From Fonsecaea monophora (taxonomy: Eukaryota > Ascomycota > Eurotiomycetes > Chaetothyriales > Herpotrichiellaceae), in assembly GCF_001642475.1 (NCBI RefSeq), contig NW_019174012.1:83144-147143 (forward strand): a DNA stretch of 64,000 nucleotides, written 5' to 3'. Made by a program: the position numbers and the translations under genes. Shown here piece by piece: positions 23,184 to 33,011 of the stretch; the stretch's first letter is position 1, and each line of letters opens with the position of its first letter. The notes below the pieces were generated by a model that made no database searches, was not told the origin of the DNA, and worked only from the letters and a program-made list of their open reading frames with translations.

Positions 23184-23809
23184 TCAAGCTTCCCCGTTGG
23201 GGATCTTGCAGTAAAAGCCGTTCAGTACTACACATACACTAGAGTCGAAGACCACGAAATGGATGAGGGCGGTGGCACCTTCTTTCCCAAAGAGCTCAAC
23301 CGCGCGAGCCCATTTCTCCTCGGATAATGGAATTGGCGTGTTCGCCAACTCATGTGCAACATCGTAGGCAGCCTTAGCATGGTCATCGAAAGTATCTGGC
23401 CTCTCCCCTCGTAGTATCGCATCAATTTCTGCCTGTGTACACCGGCGCGTAGCGTGTCTGGTGTGTGCAAGGAGCTCAAAGGCAGCATTGAACTTGACAC
23501 CAGTGGTCACGACTGCAATCTTCGCGATTTTTGAAATCCAGTCCCGGGAAGCTATGCAAGGCTATTGGCCACTTCTATCAGGTGTTCACCAAGGATGGAC
23601 GCATGCAGCTGGACACCAAATGGTCCAATAAAGCGGCCATCCACTGGTCGAATGGATTTTCTGGCAAATATGTTGAGTGACTTTGTGTATTATCAATAGG
23701 CAAACACGTACTTTCCATGCCTCGAATTATCGAACAAGTCAAATTTGTTGGCCAACCTTTTCGCGTCGTCATTGAGTTCTGATTCGTACAACAGCCCGAG
23801 TCGATTCAT
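23184..23809 (-). pseudogene. Carboxymuconolactone-decarboxylase-like (AhpD fold) gene with frameshift
   Basis: Exon 1 (23712-23809, from MNRLGLLYESELNDDAKR) joins exon 2 at 23660 over a 51 bp intron and reads RPVDGRFIGPFGVQLHAS, LGEHLIEVANSLA, then hits TAG at about 23546-23548. The family sequence continues one frame over as SRDWISKIAKIAVVTTGVKF and runs without break through AAFELLAHTRHATRR to the TGA at 23184. A one-base loss (or equivalent small insertion) in the string around 23543-23551 explains this. Reading the break as an intron would need a 38 bp intron and would delete conserved residues, so I prefer a frameshift. Intact relatives are small all-helical proteins, often next to oxidative catabolic genes. 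It lies tail-to-tail with the broken monooxygenase. Confidence 0.7.
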
Positions 23810-24553
23810 GCTCCAGTGGAGTCTTTCGTCAGGAGATATCGCCCGCAGGAGAATATTCAGAATGAATAAAATACAGTTAAGACTTGCAAGAATGAACAGG
23901 CGCCCAATGTAAGTTGCCGTGTCAAGTTCGTACTTTTAGATTTCAAGATCAAGCGCGCGCCGCGCGCCGCTTCAATTGCCTAGGGAGTTCTTTGTCACGA
24001 CGGCTCCTGTCTGAGTAGGACCGGGGTGTGGAATATCCTATTGATATAGCCTAACTAAATAGATCCATAGGTCCATTACCAAGACCTAACACTGATACTT
24101 CAATATGGTTGATCATGGAACAGGTCAAGTCTGGATTTCACGGAAGGCTCCGTGTCCCTTATAGTCGTACTCAGTGCTGAATAGTATGCCAAGTTTACTA
24201 CCGGGGAACGGGGAGCGACCCGTGGGGTACAACTACTTTAATTGTGGGGTGTGTTATTGCCCTAACCCTATTGGGAAGGTTAGCCGAATAATTTCCACCG
24301 CGGTACATAATAAAACTGTAAAACGCGCTAGATAGATTTCCTTACCTAATCAATCAATTCATTCAACTTACATGTGTATCGTACAACTCTCCGTTAGTCG
24401 CTTAGCGGCTTGTAGTTTCATCATCTGATGTGTGTGCCTGGGTAAAATAGCACTCTGGGAAAGGTAGAGAATTCATCTTCAAGACAGCTTGGCTGAACTT
24501 CATAATGTAGGGTCCAGGCGCGTGGACTGCGAGTCCTACCGATCTGCCACCAA
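23810..24553. other. AT-rich gene-free region left of the LTR-like insert
   Basis: No open frame of interest. Many TA-rich stretches around 24040-24400 suggest old transposon or RIP-decayed sequence. Confidence 0.45.
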
Positions 24554-24793
24554 ACAAGCTGTCACGAACACACATGTGACACTGCACACTCAGCTCAGGC
24601 CACCAGCCAAGGAGTCAGGCTGACAGCTAAGCCGCTGGCTTATCGCATGTATACAGTAGGAGGGATCATACCTGTCAACCTTGAAGTCTTCTTCAAGCGT
24701 TGACATCTCTATCTATAGGCTAGTTATTCTACCATTACCGATCCCATAGTACACACATTCACCCTCCAGTTAGGTAACTGGTCTGATACAAGC
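24554..24793. mobile_element. Solo-LTR-like insertion with 6-bp direct flanks
   Basis: The segment 24560-24787 (228 bp) begins TGTCACGAACAC, as many fungal LTRs do, and is bounded by the 6-bp direct repeat ACAAGC at 24554-24559 and 24788-24793, as expected of a target-site duplication. Its first two hundred bases align with 63186-63360, where the same order of words appears (GTCACGAACAC, CAGCTCAGGCCAC or TAGCTCAGGCCAC, CTTCTTCAAGCGTTGACATC or CTTCTTTAAGCGTTAATATC, TCTCTATCTATAG). The two copies differ mainly by C/T and G/A changes. No internal coding region is present. The right end lacks the canonical CA, so the exact boundary could shift by two or three bases. Confidence 0.65.
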
Positions 24794-25146
24794 GCTACAT
24801 AACTACCCATGACAGTGCGGGAGAGTCAATATACCACTCATCGCCAAACCAGCGCTATTCCGGGATTCGCAACGTGGGCGGAAGAGCACGATCTTTCGCT
24901 GTTCCGGAAGTCCCCTGCTCATTAGAAGATGAAGTGGACCTGAAGGCGTAGAGGAGTAAGGACCCCTCAAAAAGCCTGTGCTGTTACAAGGTTCTCGGCA
25001 GCGTGGTACCAAAGGGGGCGATTCTCATTACTTTGGATCTTTCACCGGGAGGGGTTTTGATACGATAGGAAGTAGAGAGTAGAATAGATCCTTTACAGTC
25101 GTATATTGAGGTCCATCGTCTTTAGCTCTTTCAGCATACCAAGATC
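24794..25146. other. Intergenic, 3' flank of the dioxygenase
   Basis: No gene recognised. Contains the terminator region of the minus-strand dioxygenase. Confidence 0.4.
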
Positions 25147-26313
25147 CTATGCCTTATATCTCTGGTCTTTAAACCCGGCAAGGACCTCGACTGTACTATT
25201 GTCTCCTTCTGCCCACTTCTTAGCCGCAATCTCTGGATTGAGCTGTAGTGTCTGCTTTGCCTTCACCCATTGCTCGACCGTAACGGGTTTATCGAAGCGA
25301 GGTTTAACGCCAGCATCCTGTAGTACTGGCGAGTCCATAATTGGGTATAGGATAGTATCGTTGGATGGGCGGACAAAATATAGTATGCCGGTGCGTTTAT
25401 AATGACGTTGGTCTTTAGGTGGCGCGACCACGCGGTGTACTGAGCTCTTTAGCCACCCTCCAGTAAGGTGCGAGATAGTGTCGGCCAGGTTAACCGTAAT
25501 GGTTCCAGGCTGGGCAGAGACCCAGGTCCAGTTATTATCTTCACCCAGGATCTGGAGACCAGCAATAGGCTGTCGAAAGAGTAGCGTTATTGTTCCCAGA
25601 TCGGTGTGACCACCCTCCTTGCCGAAGTTCCTGACCTCCCATTCCTCATCCGTTCTCGGGTAGTATATCATGTAGCGTAAGTGATCTTCGCTCTTGTCAT
25701 TGTAGGAATGCTGCTTGACTAGATAATCTTCGTCCGGAAGTCGTAGGATGATTGCGAATAACCGCAGAAGCGGAATGACCACGTTCGAGTGTAAAGTACG
25801 TTGGAACAGCTCGATTTCCTCCATATGCGCTTGTAGTAGATCTGGATAGTTATACTTGCCTCTAAACTCGTCGATGAATTTAGGGATGTTGAAGAGCTCA
25901 ACGTTATCAAACACCTTAGCCTCTAGTGACCGGCCCGGGCGCCGCCAACCATTGTAGTCGGCTTCCGCGTACTTGAGCTCAAACTTTTCCTTCTCCTCAA
26001 CAGGAAGCTCGAAGAAATTCTTCGCAAGGGTGAATTGCTTGTTGATCTGTTCCTGTGACAAGCCAAAGTTCTTAACGTAGAAGAATCCAACGTAGTGGAC
26101 AGCGTGCTCGAGCTGTTTCGCTAGGCGATCTTTACCACCCGGTCGGTCGATATCTCGTAGATCGAGAGTTACCAGCTCCGACCACGGTAGATTCTCCTTT
26201 GTTTCGGGTGGGTGTACATAAGGATTGAGGTTGCTGTAGTTATATTGCGGAAGATGCTTTACCAGTGGCCTGGGGAACTGGGTAGAGCCACTTTTGGTCA
26301 CTATTGCCGACAT
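25147..26313 (-). CDS. 2-oxoglutarate/Fe(II) dioxygenase, isopenicillin-N-synthase-like
   Basis: Intronless, 388 residues from ATG 26313 (MSAIVTKSGSTQFPRPL); the open frame extends 36 codons upstream without family character. The DIOX_N part shows LDLRDIDRPGG, HAVHYVGFFYVKNFGL and AKNFFELPVEEKEKF. The catalytic 2OG-FeII domain shows GGHTDLGTITLLF (H-x-D iron ligands), PGTITVNLADTISHLTGG, SSVHRVVAP (distal His) and RTGILYFVRP (Arg for 2-oxoglutarate). Relatives hydroxylate or desaturate small metabolites in the cytosol; the substrate here is unknown. The gene stands alone between AT-rich, transposon-marked stretches and uses CTA, TTA and ATA codons visibly more than its neighbours, which may mean a different origin. 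Confidence 0.9.
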   Translation of the reverse strand: MSAIVTKSGSTQFPRPLVKHLPQYNYSNLNPYVHPPETKENLPWSELVTLDLRDIDRPGGKDRLAKQLEHAVHYVGFFYVKNFGLSQEQINKQFTLAKNFFELPVEEKEKFELKYAEADYNGWRRPGRSLEAKVFDNVELFNIPKFIDEFRGKYNYPDLLQAHMEEIELFQRTLHSNVVIPLLRLFAIILRLPDEDYLVKQHSYNDKSEDHLRYMIYYPRTDEEWEVRNFGKEGGHTDLGTITLLFRQPIAGLQILGEDNNWTWVSAQPGTITVNLADTISHLTGGWLKSSVHRVVAPPKDQRHYKRTGILYFVRPSNDTILYPIMDSPVLQDAGVKPRFDKPVTVEQWVKAKQTLQLNPEIAAKKWAEGDNSTVEVLAGFKDQRYKA

Positions 26314-27475
26314 CTTGGACTTGGGGTTGATGAAAGCAGATGGAAGGACGTGGGTGGCTCTTCCAGGCCGGTTATATATCAAAAGAGATCGGCTGCTTCG
26401 GAAGCTATTCAACTCTCTCATTGTATGGCCTCACTCCATCGACGAGGCTTACCGTGAGCCGTAATATTCCAAGTGGGAAAGCCTAGGGTCTTCGAGAAAG
26501 GAAGTCAATGTCGCAATCAGTCGTTCCAATGAGCTCAGCGCGGATGAACTACCAAACGATATCTACATAACTATGTCGTGATTCGAACTCTAGAGATAAT
26601 GCACAGAATGACTAGTTTATACCTACTATTCTCAAGTAATAGATCCTAGTGCAGACAAGGATTAGTAATGCGGTGTTATAGGCGAACCCGATCACGTTGA
26701 AATCACGCAAACAAGCTAGAGGAACTAAATTAAGCGAGTATCTACTCTGGCCGACTACCAGACATTTCTCCCAATTAGGAAAGGGGGGGCAGATAGGATA
26801 TGGGTGCGGCACGCCTTCCTCCCTCCTTATAGAGGAAGGGAAGGAGGTCCGCTACAAATGGACCATGGACTAGATATTACGACAGAGGGACACCATGGTC
26901 TTACAAAGTCAGAATTTATCTACCGACGCACCGCACTTTCATCAGAAATAAGATTAACGTAAAAGAGACTGAGGTTTACGATTTCGAGCCCACTGGAGTA
27001 CTAGACACAGATGGTTGAATTAAGATGTCCCGTTATCGGAAGTTGATTCAGGGAAACCGGCCTTAAACGCATTTATTCTCACACCCCTTGCGCTCGGGAG
27101 AGTCCTTGTTAGAAGAGAGGGTCCTCGTGAGCCATGTCGTCCATGCTTCTTGGCGCGACTTCTTTTCAAACCTACCTCCTAGCTCAATTACCAAGCGATG
27201 GTGTCTTGAAAATTCAATCAACTATTAAAAACAAGATCTTGATGTCTTTCTAAGTCCCTCATGAGCCTGAGAATTAGCGTAAGAGCCTCTCCTATCTTTT
27301 TGTCAATGATGAGATTTTTCGTGGTAATGATACCATCAAAATATCATGTCTCTTCAATTGTGGTCCGAGAAGAAGTATAAGTGCGCCGTAGCTGTTACGA
27401 AGAACAATGAAGAAGGACAAGACCAACTCCTCCGCAACCTCCACATCTTAGAAGTGTTTGAGAAGAACCACGGCA
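26314..27475. other. AT-rich intergenic, 1.2 kb
   Basis: Shared upstream region of the divergent dioxygenase and the following MFS gene. AT-rich with no usable frame; possibly decayed repeat DNA. Confidence 0.45.
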
Positions 27476-29092
27476 ATGGATGCCGAAAAATCCTCAGAGC
27501 AGACCAAGGTCACCTTACTCGGTCCCCTTTCAGACCACACAAGCATAGCCCTGGAGCCCAAATCAGAGCCGCCCCTGACGCCCTCTGAATCTTTGAGCAT
27601 TCCGCGTCGCTTTCTTCGAAACGCGCGCAGGCTTATCTGGGATGATCCTGACAAGCCAAAGGAAGAGAAGTGGTTCTTGTTCAAGCTCGACGTGTTCCTG
27701 CTCAGCTCCGCATGCGCAGGATACTTTTGCAAGAACCTGGACCAGGCCAACATCAACAACGCTTATGTCTCGGGCATGAAAGAAGCGCTCCATCTCAACG
27801 GTAGCGAGCTGACGTACGCCAGCAACGTTTACCTTTCGGGCTATATTGCTGGACAAATACCCGCAGTCATACTCGCTACACGAGTGCGACCATCACTCCT
27901 CATCCCTACAGTGGAGGTCCTTTGGTCGATATTGACCTTCTGTGCCGCCGCGGTCAAGAATCGATCGCAGCTTTACGCAATCCGCTTTCTCATCGGTCTT
28001 TTCGAATCCGCATATTTCCCGGTAGTCGTGTACATGATCAGCTCCTGGTACACAAAGGGCGAGCGCGGAAAACGAGTTACTATATTTTATTCCACCGCCC
28101 AGCTTGCTGGGATGTTTAGTGGCTACCTTCAAGCTGGGGCGTACTCTGGCCTTGATGGCCGGCTTGGACGCGAAGGATGGCAGTGGCTATTCATTATCTG
28201 CGGCGTCATTAGCCTACCCATTGGCATCACAGGCTTTTTTTTCTTCCCAGATTTTCCAGAAACGACTCGAGCTTTCTACATCACTAAAAAGGAGGCTGAA
28301 TGGGCTCGCGAAAGACTTATGCGAGAAGGCTTAAGACCTCTGGGGGCATCAAAATGGAACCGAACAAAGTTATTCCGCATTGCAAGTCAATGGCAATTTT
28401 GGGTGTTACCACTCGGTTATTTTTTCCTACAAGGAAGTTTCCCGGGGTATCAGCCTGCTTTCGCGCTCTGGCTCAAATCCAGAAAGCAGTCTATCTACGA
28501 GATCAACGTCTGGCCGACTGGGCAGGTTGCCGTTGGAGTGGTAGCTCAGATCCTTGCTGGAATGATCACAGACTCTCCTTGGATGCGTGGCCGACGGTGG
28601 CCAGCCCTGATCTTCCTGCAAGCGGGAACCTTTTTCAGCTCTGTCGTTCTCGCCGTCTGGGACGTGTCCGACAACCTCAAATTCGCTGCGTTTTACTTAC
28701 TCAACTTTTCGTCAGGTGCACCTGGGCTATGGTATTCCTGGTATCCAGATCTGATTCCACATGATCACGAAATGCGTGGTTTTCTGACTGCTGCTTCGAT
28801 GGTCTTCAGCTCCATCCAGTCAATCTGGTTCACGCTTGTTGTGTGGAGAACGGCGCAAGGTCCGCGGTTCAAGGCAGGATTCATTTTCGCTGCTTCTCTT
28901 GGCGTGGCAATTATCCTTCATATCTTACTCATTCGCTTCCTGGCAGCTCGTGACAGGAGAAAGCGTGCTATTGAACAAGGGGAGGACGGATCAACAGAAG
29001 CAGTACCGCCATCTAACGATAACCCCGACATCACAGTTGATGTAGCCCTTCCTAAGGCGCTGAATGGAGAAGCAATTGTTCTCCATTCGTGA
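27476..29092 (+). CDS. MFS transporter, Liz1/Fen2 (pantothenate-type) ACS branch
   Basis: Intronless, 538 residues from ATG 27476; the six codons upstream begin with TTG and are excluded. Landmarks: WFLFKLDVFLLSSACAGYF, LDQANINNAYVSGMKEAL (helix 1-2, typical of the Liz1/Seo1/Fen2 branch), LYAIRFLIGLFESAYFPVV, MISSWYTKGERGKRV, a central loop with FPDFPETTRAFYITKKEAEWA, SLPIGITGFFFF and APGLWYSWYPDLIPHDHEMRG. About twelve membrane helices. Known members carry pantothenate, biotin or related organic acids by proton symport at the plasma membrane; the substrate here is open. Confidence 0.92.
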   Translation: MDAEKSSEQTKVTLLGPLSDHTSIALEPKSEPPLTPSESLSIPRRFLRNARRLIWDDPDKPKEEKWFLFKLDVFLLSSACAGYFCKNLDQANINNAYVSGMKEALHLNGSELTYASNVYLSGYIAGQIPAVILATRVRPSLLIPTVEVLWSILTFCAAAVKNRSQLYAIRFLIGLFESAYFPVVVYMISSWYTKGERGKRVTIFYSTAQLAGMFSGYLQAGAYSGLDGRLGREGWQWLFIICGVISLPIGITGFFFFPDFPETTRAFYITKKEAEWARERLMREGLRPLGASKWNRTKLFRIASQWQFWVLPLGYFFLQGSFPGYQPAFALWLKSRKQSIYEINVWPTGQVAVGVVAQILAGMITDSPWMRGRRWPALIFLQAGTFFSSVVLAVWDVSDNLKFAAFYLLNFSSGAPGLWYSWYPDLIPHDHEMRGFLTAASMVFSSIQSIWFTLVVWRTAQGPRFKAGFIFAASLGVAIILHILLIRFLAARDRRKRAIEQGEDGSTEAVPPSNDNPDITVDVALPKALNGEAIVLHS

Positions 29093-30086
29093 GACCTGAG
29101 TATGGTATGACGTAACCTTCTATATAACAACTCCGAAGTCTACTGTTCTAATAGCCCGTTACTATGAGTTCCTGTACATAGGAGGTCTCTATGCAAGCGA
29201 GAACCAAGGTGTCATTATGGCTCATCCAGCTTCCTGCTGCAGTATCCTGGCCGGAGATTTGTCAATCTGTGAGAATTAACAATAGCACGTAGATGTTCAC
29301 CCATCCAGGCCATGAAGCTATCTAGGCGATGACAAAGAAATTTTTTCTAAGATAACATGTGTCATTACACGCCGAAATTTGCGTAGGAACGCCCTCACCT
29401 ATCACACGCGAATCGATAGGCGCTTCGGGACTTTCTGGTAGGGAGTTTCTGACTGTACCGCCCCCAATCGCTTTTATTTGTCACAGCCATGCTCATACAT
29501 TCCTAATTCCGGCACTTTTGGGGACCATTCTCAGAAGGCTCAACCCAAGGAAGGCTCTACGACGTGGGTCTTTCCTGTGAAGATTCCGTCTTCAGATACT
29601 CCTCAACAGCTGTGCGCGCCATGCTTTTGATCCATAAATGCCCTGCGGCCGCAGTCGGCTGGGTTACACCCGCAATTGTGGACAGTTTTTGAAAGAATCC
29701 TGTTCAACAACATCTCAGGTTTGGTTTTGAATTATTGTAAAGGGCTTCACGCTCGGAAGCCATGGCACTTTGTCGTGGTAGAGAGCGTATATCACAGGCC
29801 GGGACACCAGTGCGCCGGGACAGACTGCTAAAAAATGGCGTGTCGCACGGGCTCGATGAAAGTAGAAGTCCCTCCTTTCCCCGCGAGGCTTTTCACCTGG
29901 GGAAGCTTGTGGGGCGCCCCGTCTTCAGGTGTGTCGAGCGAAATGATGGGTCATGTTTTATGTGTCATCACCGCACAGCCAGATGTATATTCTCTGCCTT
30001 TCACTCGTGGGCAGCTGGATCTTTCTCTTGATCTGAATCATCAAACGGTATCTTTCGACTCTAGCCTCTGCTCTCACCAGACCGCA
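29093..30086. other. Intergenic, 1.0 kb
   Basis: Region between two same-strand transporters; should contain the promoter of the second. No RNA, repeat or ORF of note. Confidence 0.45.
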
Positions 30087-31995
30087 ATGGACTCGACGCA
30101 CTCGGACAAAGCCGGAGACTTCTCAGAACGTGTTGAGCAAGTCAATCCCAGTGAAACACAAGAGATCCCTAATAATTACTACAAGAACAAGCTCTTCATC
30201 GGCACCTGTGGGGCAGTAGCTATCAGCTTGGTTAGTGTGAGTATATTCTAGTTGAATAAGCTGCTGGGTTAGAATTAATTACATTATAGGGAACGGGAGC
30301 ATTTTCTCTGGCAGCGCCAGTCCTCAACTCAATCAACAATGACCTCGGTCCAGACCCAAACTTCGTCTGGATTGGTCTGGTTAACACCCTGATGCTCGCA
30401 TGCGGATATATCATTGTGGGACGCTTGAGTGACCTATGTGGAAGAAGGTACTTCTTCGTGGGAGGCAACACCCTCGGTCTCGTCGGTGCAATTGTCTGCA
30501 GTCGCGCATCTTCGATTACGAATTTGATCGGAGGAAATGTGCTTCTCGGCCTCGCCGCATCGGTGCAGACGTCCATCCCATTTGTGATGGGCGAGCTCGT
30601 CCCGATGAAACACCGGTTCTTGGTGACTGGCCTGTTCTATTTCTTTGCCATCCCTTGCGCCGTGTTCGGACCTGCAATCTCCTATGCGTTCATCGAGCAC
30701 ACGAGCGCCGGGTGGAGGTGGATCTATTACATGCTCATCATCACCAACGGCGTGGCTACTACACTGTGGGCGATCTTCTACCATCCTCCAACTTTTGTCA
30801 TGATCACACGGAAGACAAAGTGGCAGATGGTCAAGGATTTTGATTACATTGGGTTTGCGTTATCTATTGGCGGCATCCTGGTCTTCCTGATGGGCCTGAG
30901 CTGGGGAGGCAGCGTCCATCCTTGGAAATCCGGTTATGTCATAGGATTCATCGTTGTTGGGCTTCTGTCAATGGTCGCTTTCGTCGTGTACGAGAACGTC
31001 CGAAAGCTACCCGATCCCATTATCCCCTTGCATTTGTTCAGCAATATCCGTGAGTACAGTTGGGTCACTTGAGATTTCTCCTGCAAAAACTGATGATATG
31101 CTTAGCGTGGGTTGTCAACATCGTTATCAACGCGTTGGCGGCGTCGGCTTTCTACGGCTTTTCCATTGTCGTTCCTCAAATGGTTTTTGGGGTTTGGACA
31201 AGTGACCAGGCATACGGATCGATCGTCGCCTGCTCTAGCTCTGGCGGCTTCATCATGGGCATTATTCTGTCCGGTCTGGCGCGATTTCTAGGACCTTTGA
31301 AATGGCAGATGATCGTTTGTGCCGTCATCTCCACAGCCCTTTTGGGATCCGTCGCTTGTGCAACCACTGACAACATGCATACTGTGTTAGGCCTCCTCAT
31401 CACTGGCTGCGTCTTTTGTGGATACATTGAAGGTTCCACAGTAACTACAAGCTCTCTTGCCATCCGCGACCAATCCGAGATCGGCATTGCTGTCGGCGTT
31501 GGTGCAACGACTCGCGGTATTGGCGCGACAATTGCAACGACCATCTATGTCGTTACTCTTTCCAATAGGCTTGCCACCACCATTCCTGAATTGGTCCCAC
31601 CAGCGTTGTCACAAGCTGGGCTGCCGAAATCTTCGATCACAGACTTCATGCTTGCCCTCCAGAGCGGCTCCTTCGAGCAGGTGGCAGGCGTAACACCAGA
31701 GATCATCGCCACTGGCGTTAGAGCATATCAACAGGCACAGGTTGAAGCATTCAGGACCATATTTTTCGTGTCTATTGCATTCATTGGCAGCATTGTGATT
31801 CTCGCATTCTTCATGCCGGACCTCAAGTCGAAAATGTCCGACGACGTCCGCGCCCTACTGCGTGGGAAAAAGGAAAGAGAGCGGTATATCGAAGACATCG
31901 AAGCGAGAAGACAAGCTGCAGAGCCCGTGGGCTCGAGAGGCGACGGCCAACAAGCTGATGACATGGCCGATGAAAAACTTGGAGCCAGAGATTAG
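30087..31995 (+). CDS. TRI12-like 14-helix MFS carrier (siderophore/toxin efflux type)
   Basis: Three exons (30087-30236, 30290-31049, 31106-31995) give 599 residues in frame. After a polar 35-residue N-terminus come about fourteen hydrophobic segments. Landmarks: FVWIGLVNTLMLACGYIIVG, GRLSDLCGRRYFFVGGN (motif A), LLGLAASVQTSIPFVMGELV, ELVPMKHRF, AISYAFIEHTSAGWRWIYY, FDYIGFALSIGGILVFLMGL, and in the second half VTPEIIATGVRAYQQAQVEA, ending in a Lys/Glu-rich tail. These are family features of the fungal trichothecene-efflux/DHA2-like group. It is the intact counterpart of the broken carrier at 16.9-19.4 kb, but the two are not close copies. Confidence 0.92.
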
Positions 31996-33011
31996 AGGCG
32001 TTTTGGGCAGTTATGGGGAATTGGCAAATTGACACCTGCTGGTCTCCCAATATCCCGACTAGCTCCTGCGCGAATATGTCTATGTCCTCGGACTACTCCA
32101 GATTGCTGACAAGGAATGAGATTGGAGCGATAATTGTGATGGAGGTCATTCATCCAAGAAGACCCGGACGGTGTGGCCGTCGATGAGCAACACAATGACC
32201 CGATTCTCGAGAATGGAGATGGAAGATGGCCGAAAGTAGGGCGGCGACGGGTTAACGTGCATTCTACGTATGCCTACATGAGCTGTCAGGTTCCGCTTCT
32301 TGAGATGGTCCTTGACTTGATCTAAAGTAACTCAGTATTTCCCGAGCTGCTGTACGCGAGGAGTGTTGACATTTACTCTAGAAAATCAAGGCCACAGCAG
32401 TCTTTCTGCGCTGTGCATCCTCGGTATCTTGAGCTCGGATCTCCACACCTGGGTTAGCTTGCTAGACACGAGAAAACTACTGACACTATGGTTGCTTTTG
32501 TAGCATTCGTCACACTACCCTTCCCAGAGTCTGGCGCGTCTGGGACGATGGAGATGACTCGCTGTAGGCCAAGGTCAAAGAAGAGAGAGAAAGAGCCAGA
32601 GTACGGCACTGCGAAAGGTGTGCCAAGTGTTTCACCATCTGATGGCAAGCAGTGTCCAGCCTCTAACCAACGATCCTTTTATTACGCGCAACTTTCAGGG
32701 GGAATGCGTCTCTGACCGAGCTAACTCGATCAACGTAACCAAAGGAACGACCATTGGTGAAGAGGTAGGGAGTTTAGTGGTTACATCCCCACTCAGGAGA
32801 TACACGTCCAAGCTTCATGTGTCATTAAATATGATTCATCGTGGGGAACAGAAGCGCATCTCTTGCTTTGGCATGAAGGTTCTTCAATTCGTGTGGTCCA
32901 GCCGTCCTGAAATTATGGGAATTCGTGAGATTTTATCTATACATCTGCTTCGACATACTCGAAGGCGCCAGGACTTTCCACAGAGGTTGTTCACATGCAA
33001 CAAAAATCAAA
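31996..33011. other. Intergenic, 1.0 kb
   Basis: Boundary between the transporter group and the enzyme-rich cluster. Short frames only; holds the upstream region of the lactonase. Confidence 0.45.

Noticed and set aside
24480..24560. tRNA-like string ending CTGCCACCA
   Set aside because: No cloverleaf, no standard T-loop and no anticodon stem could be drawn.
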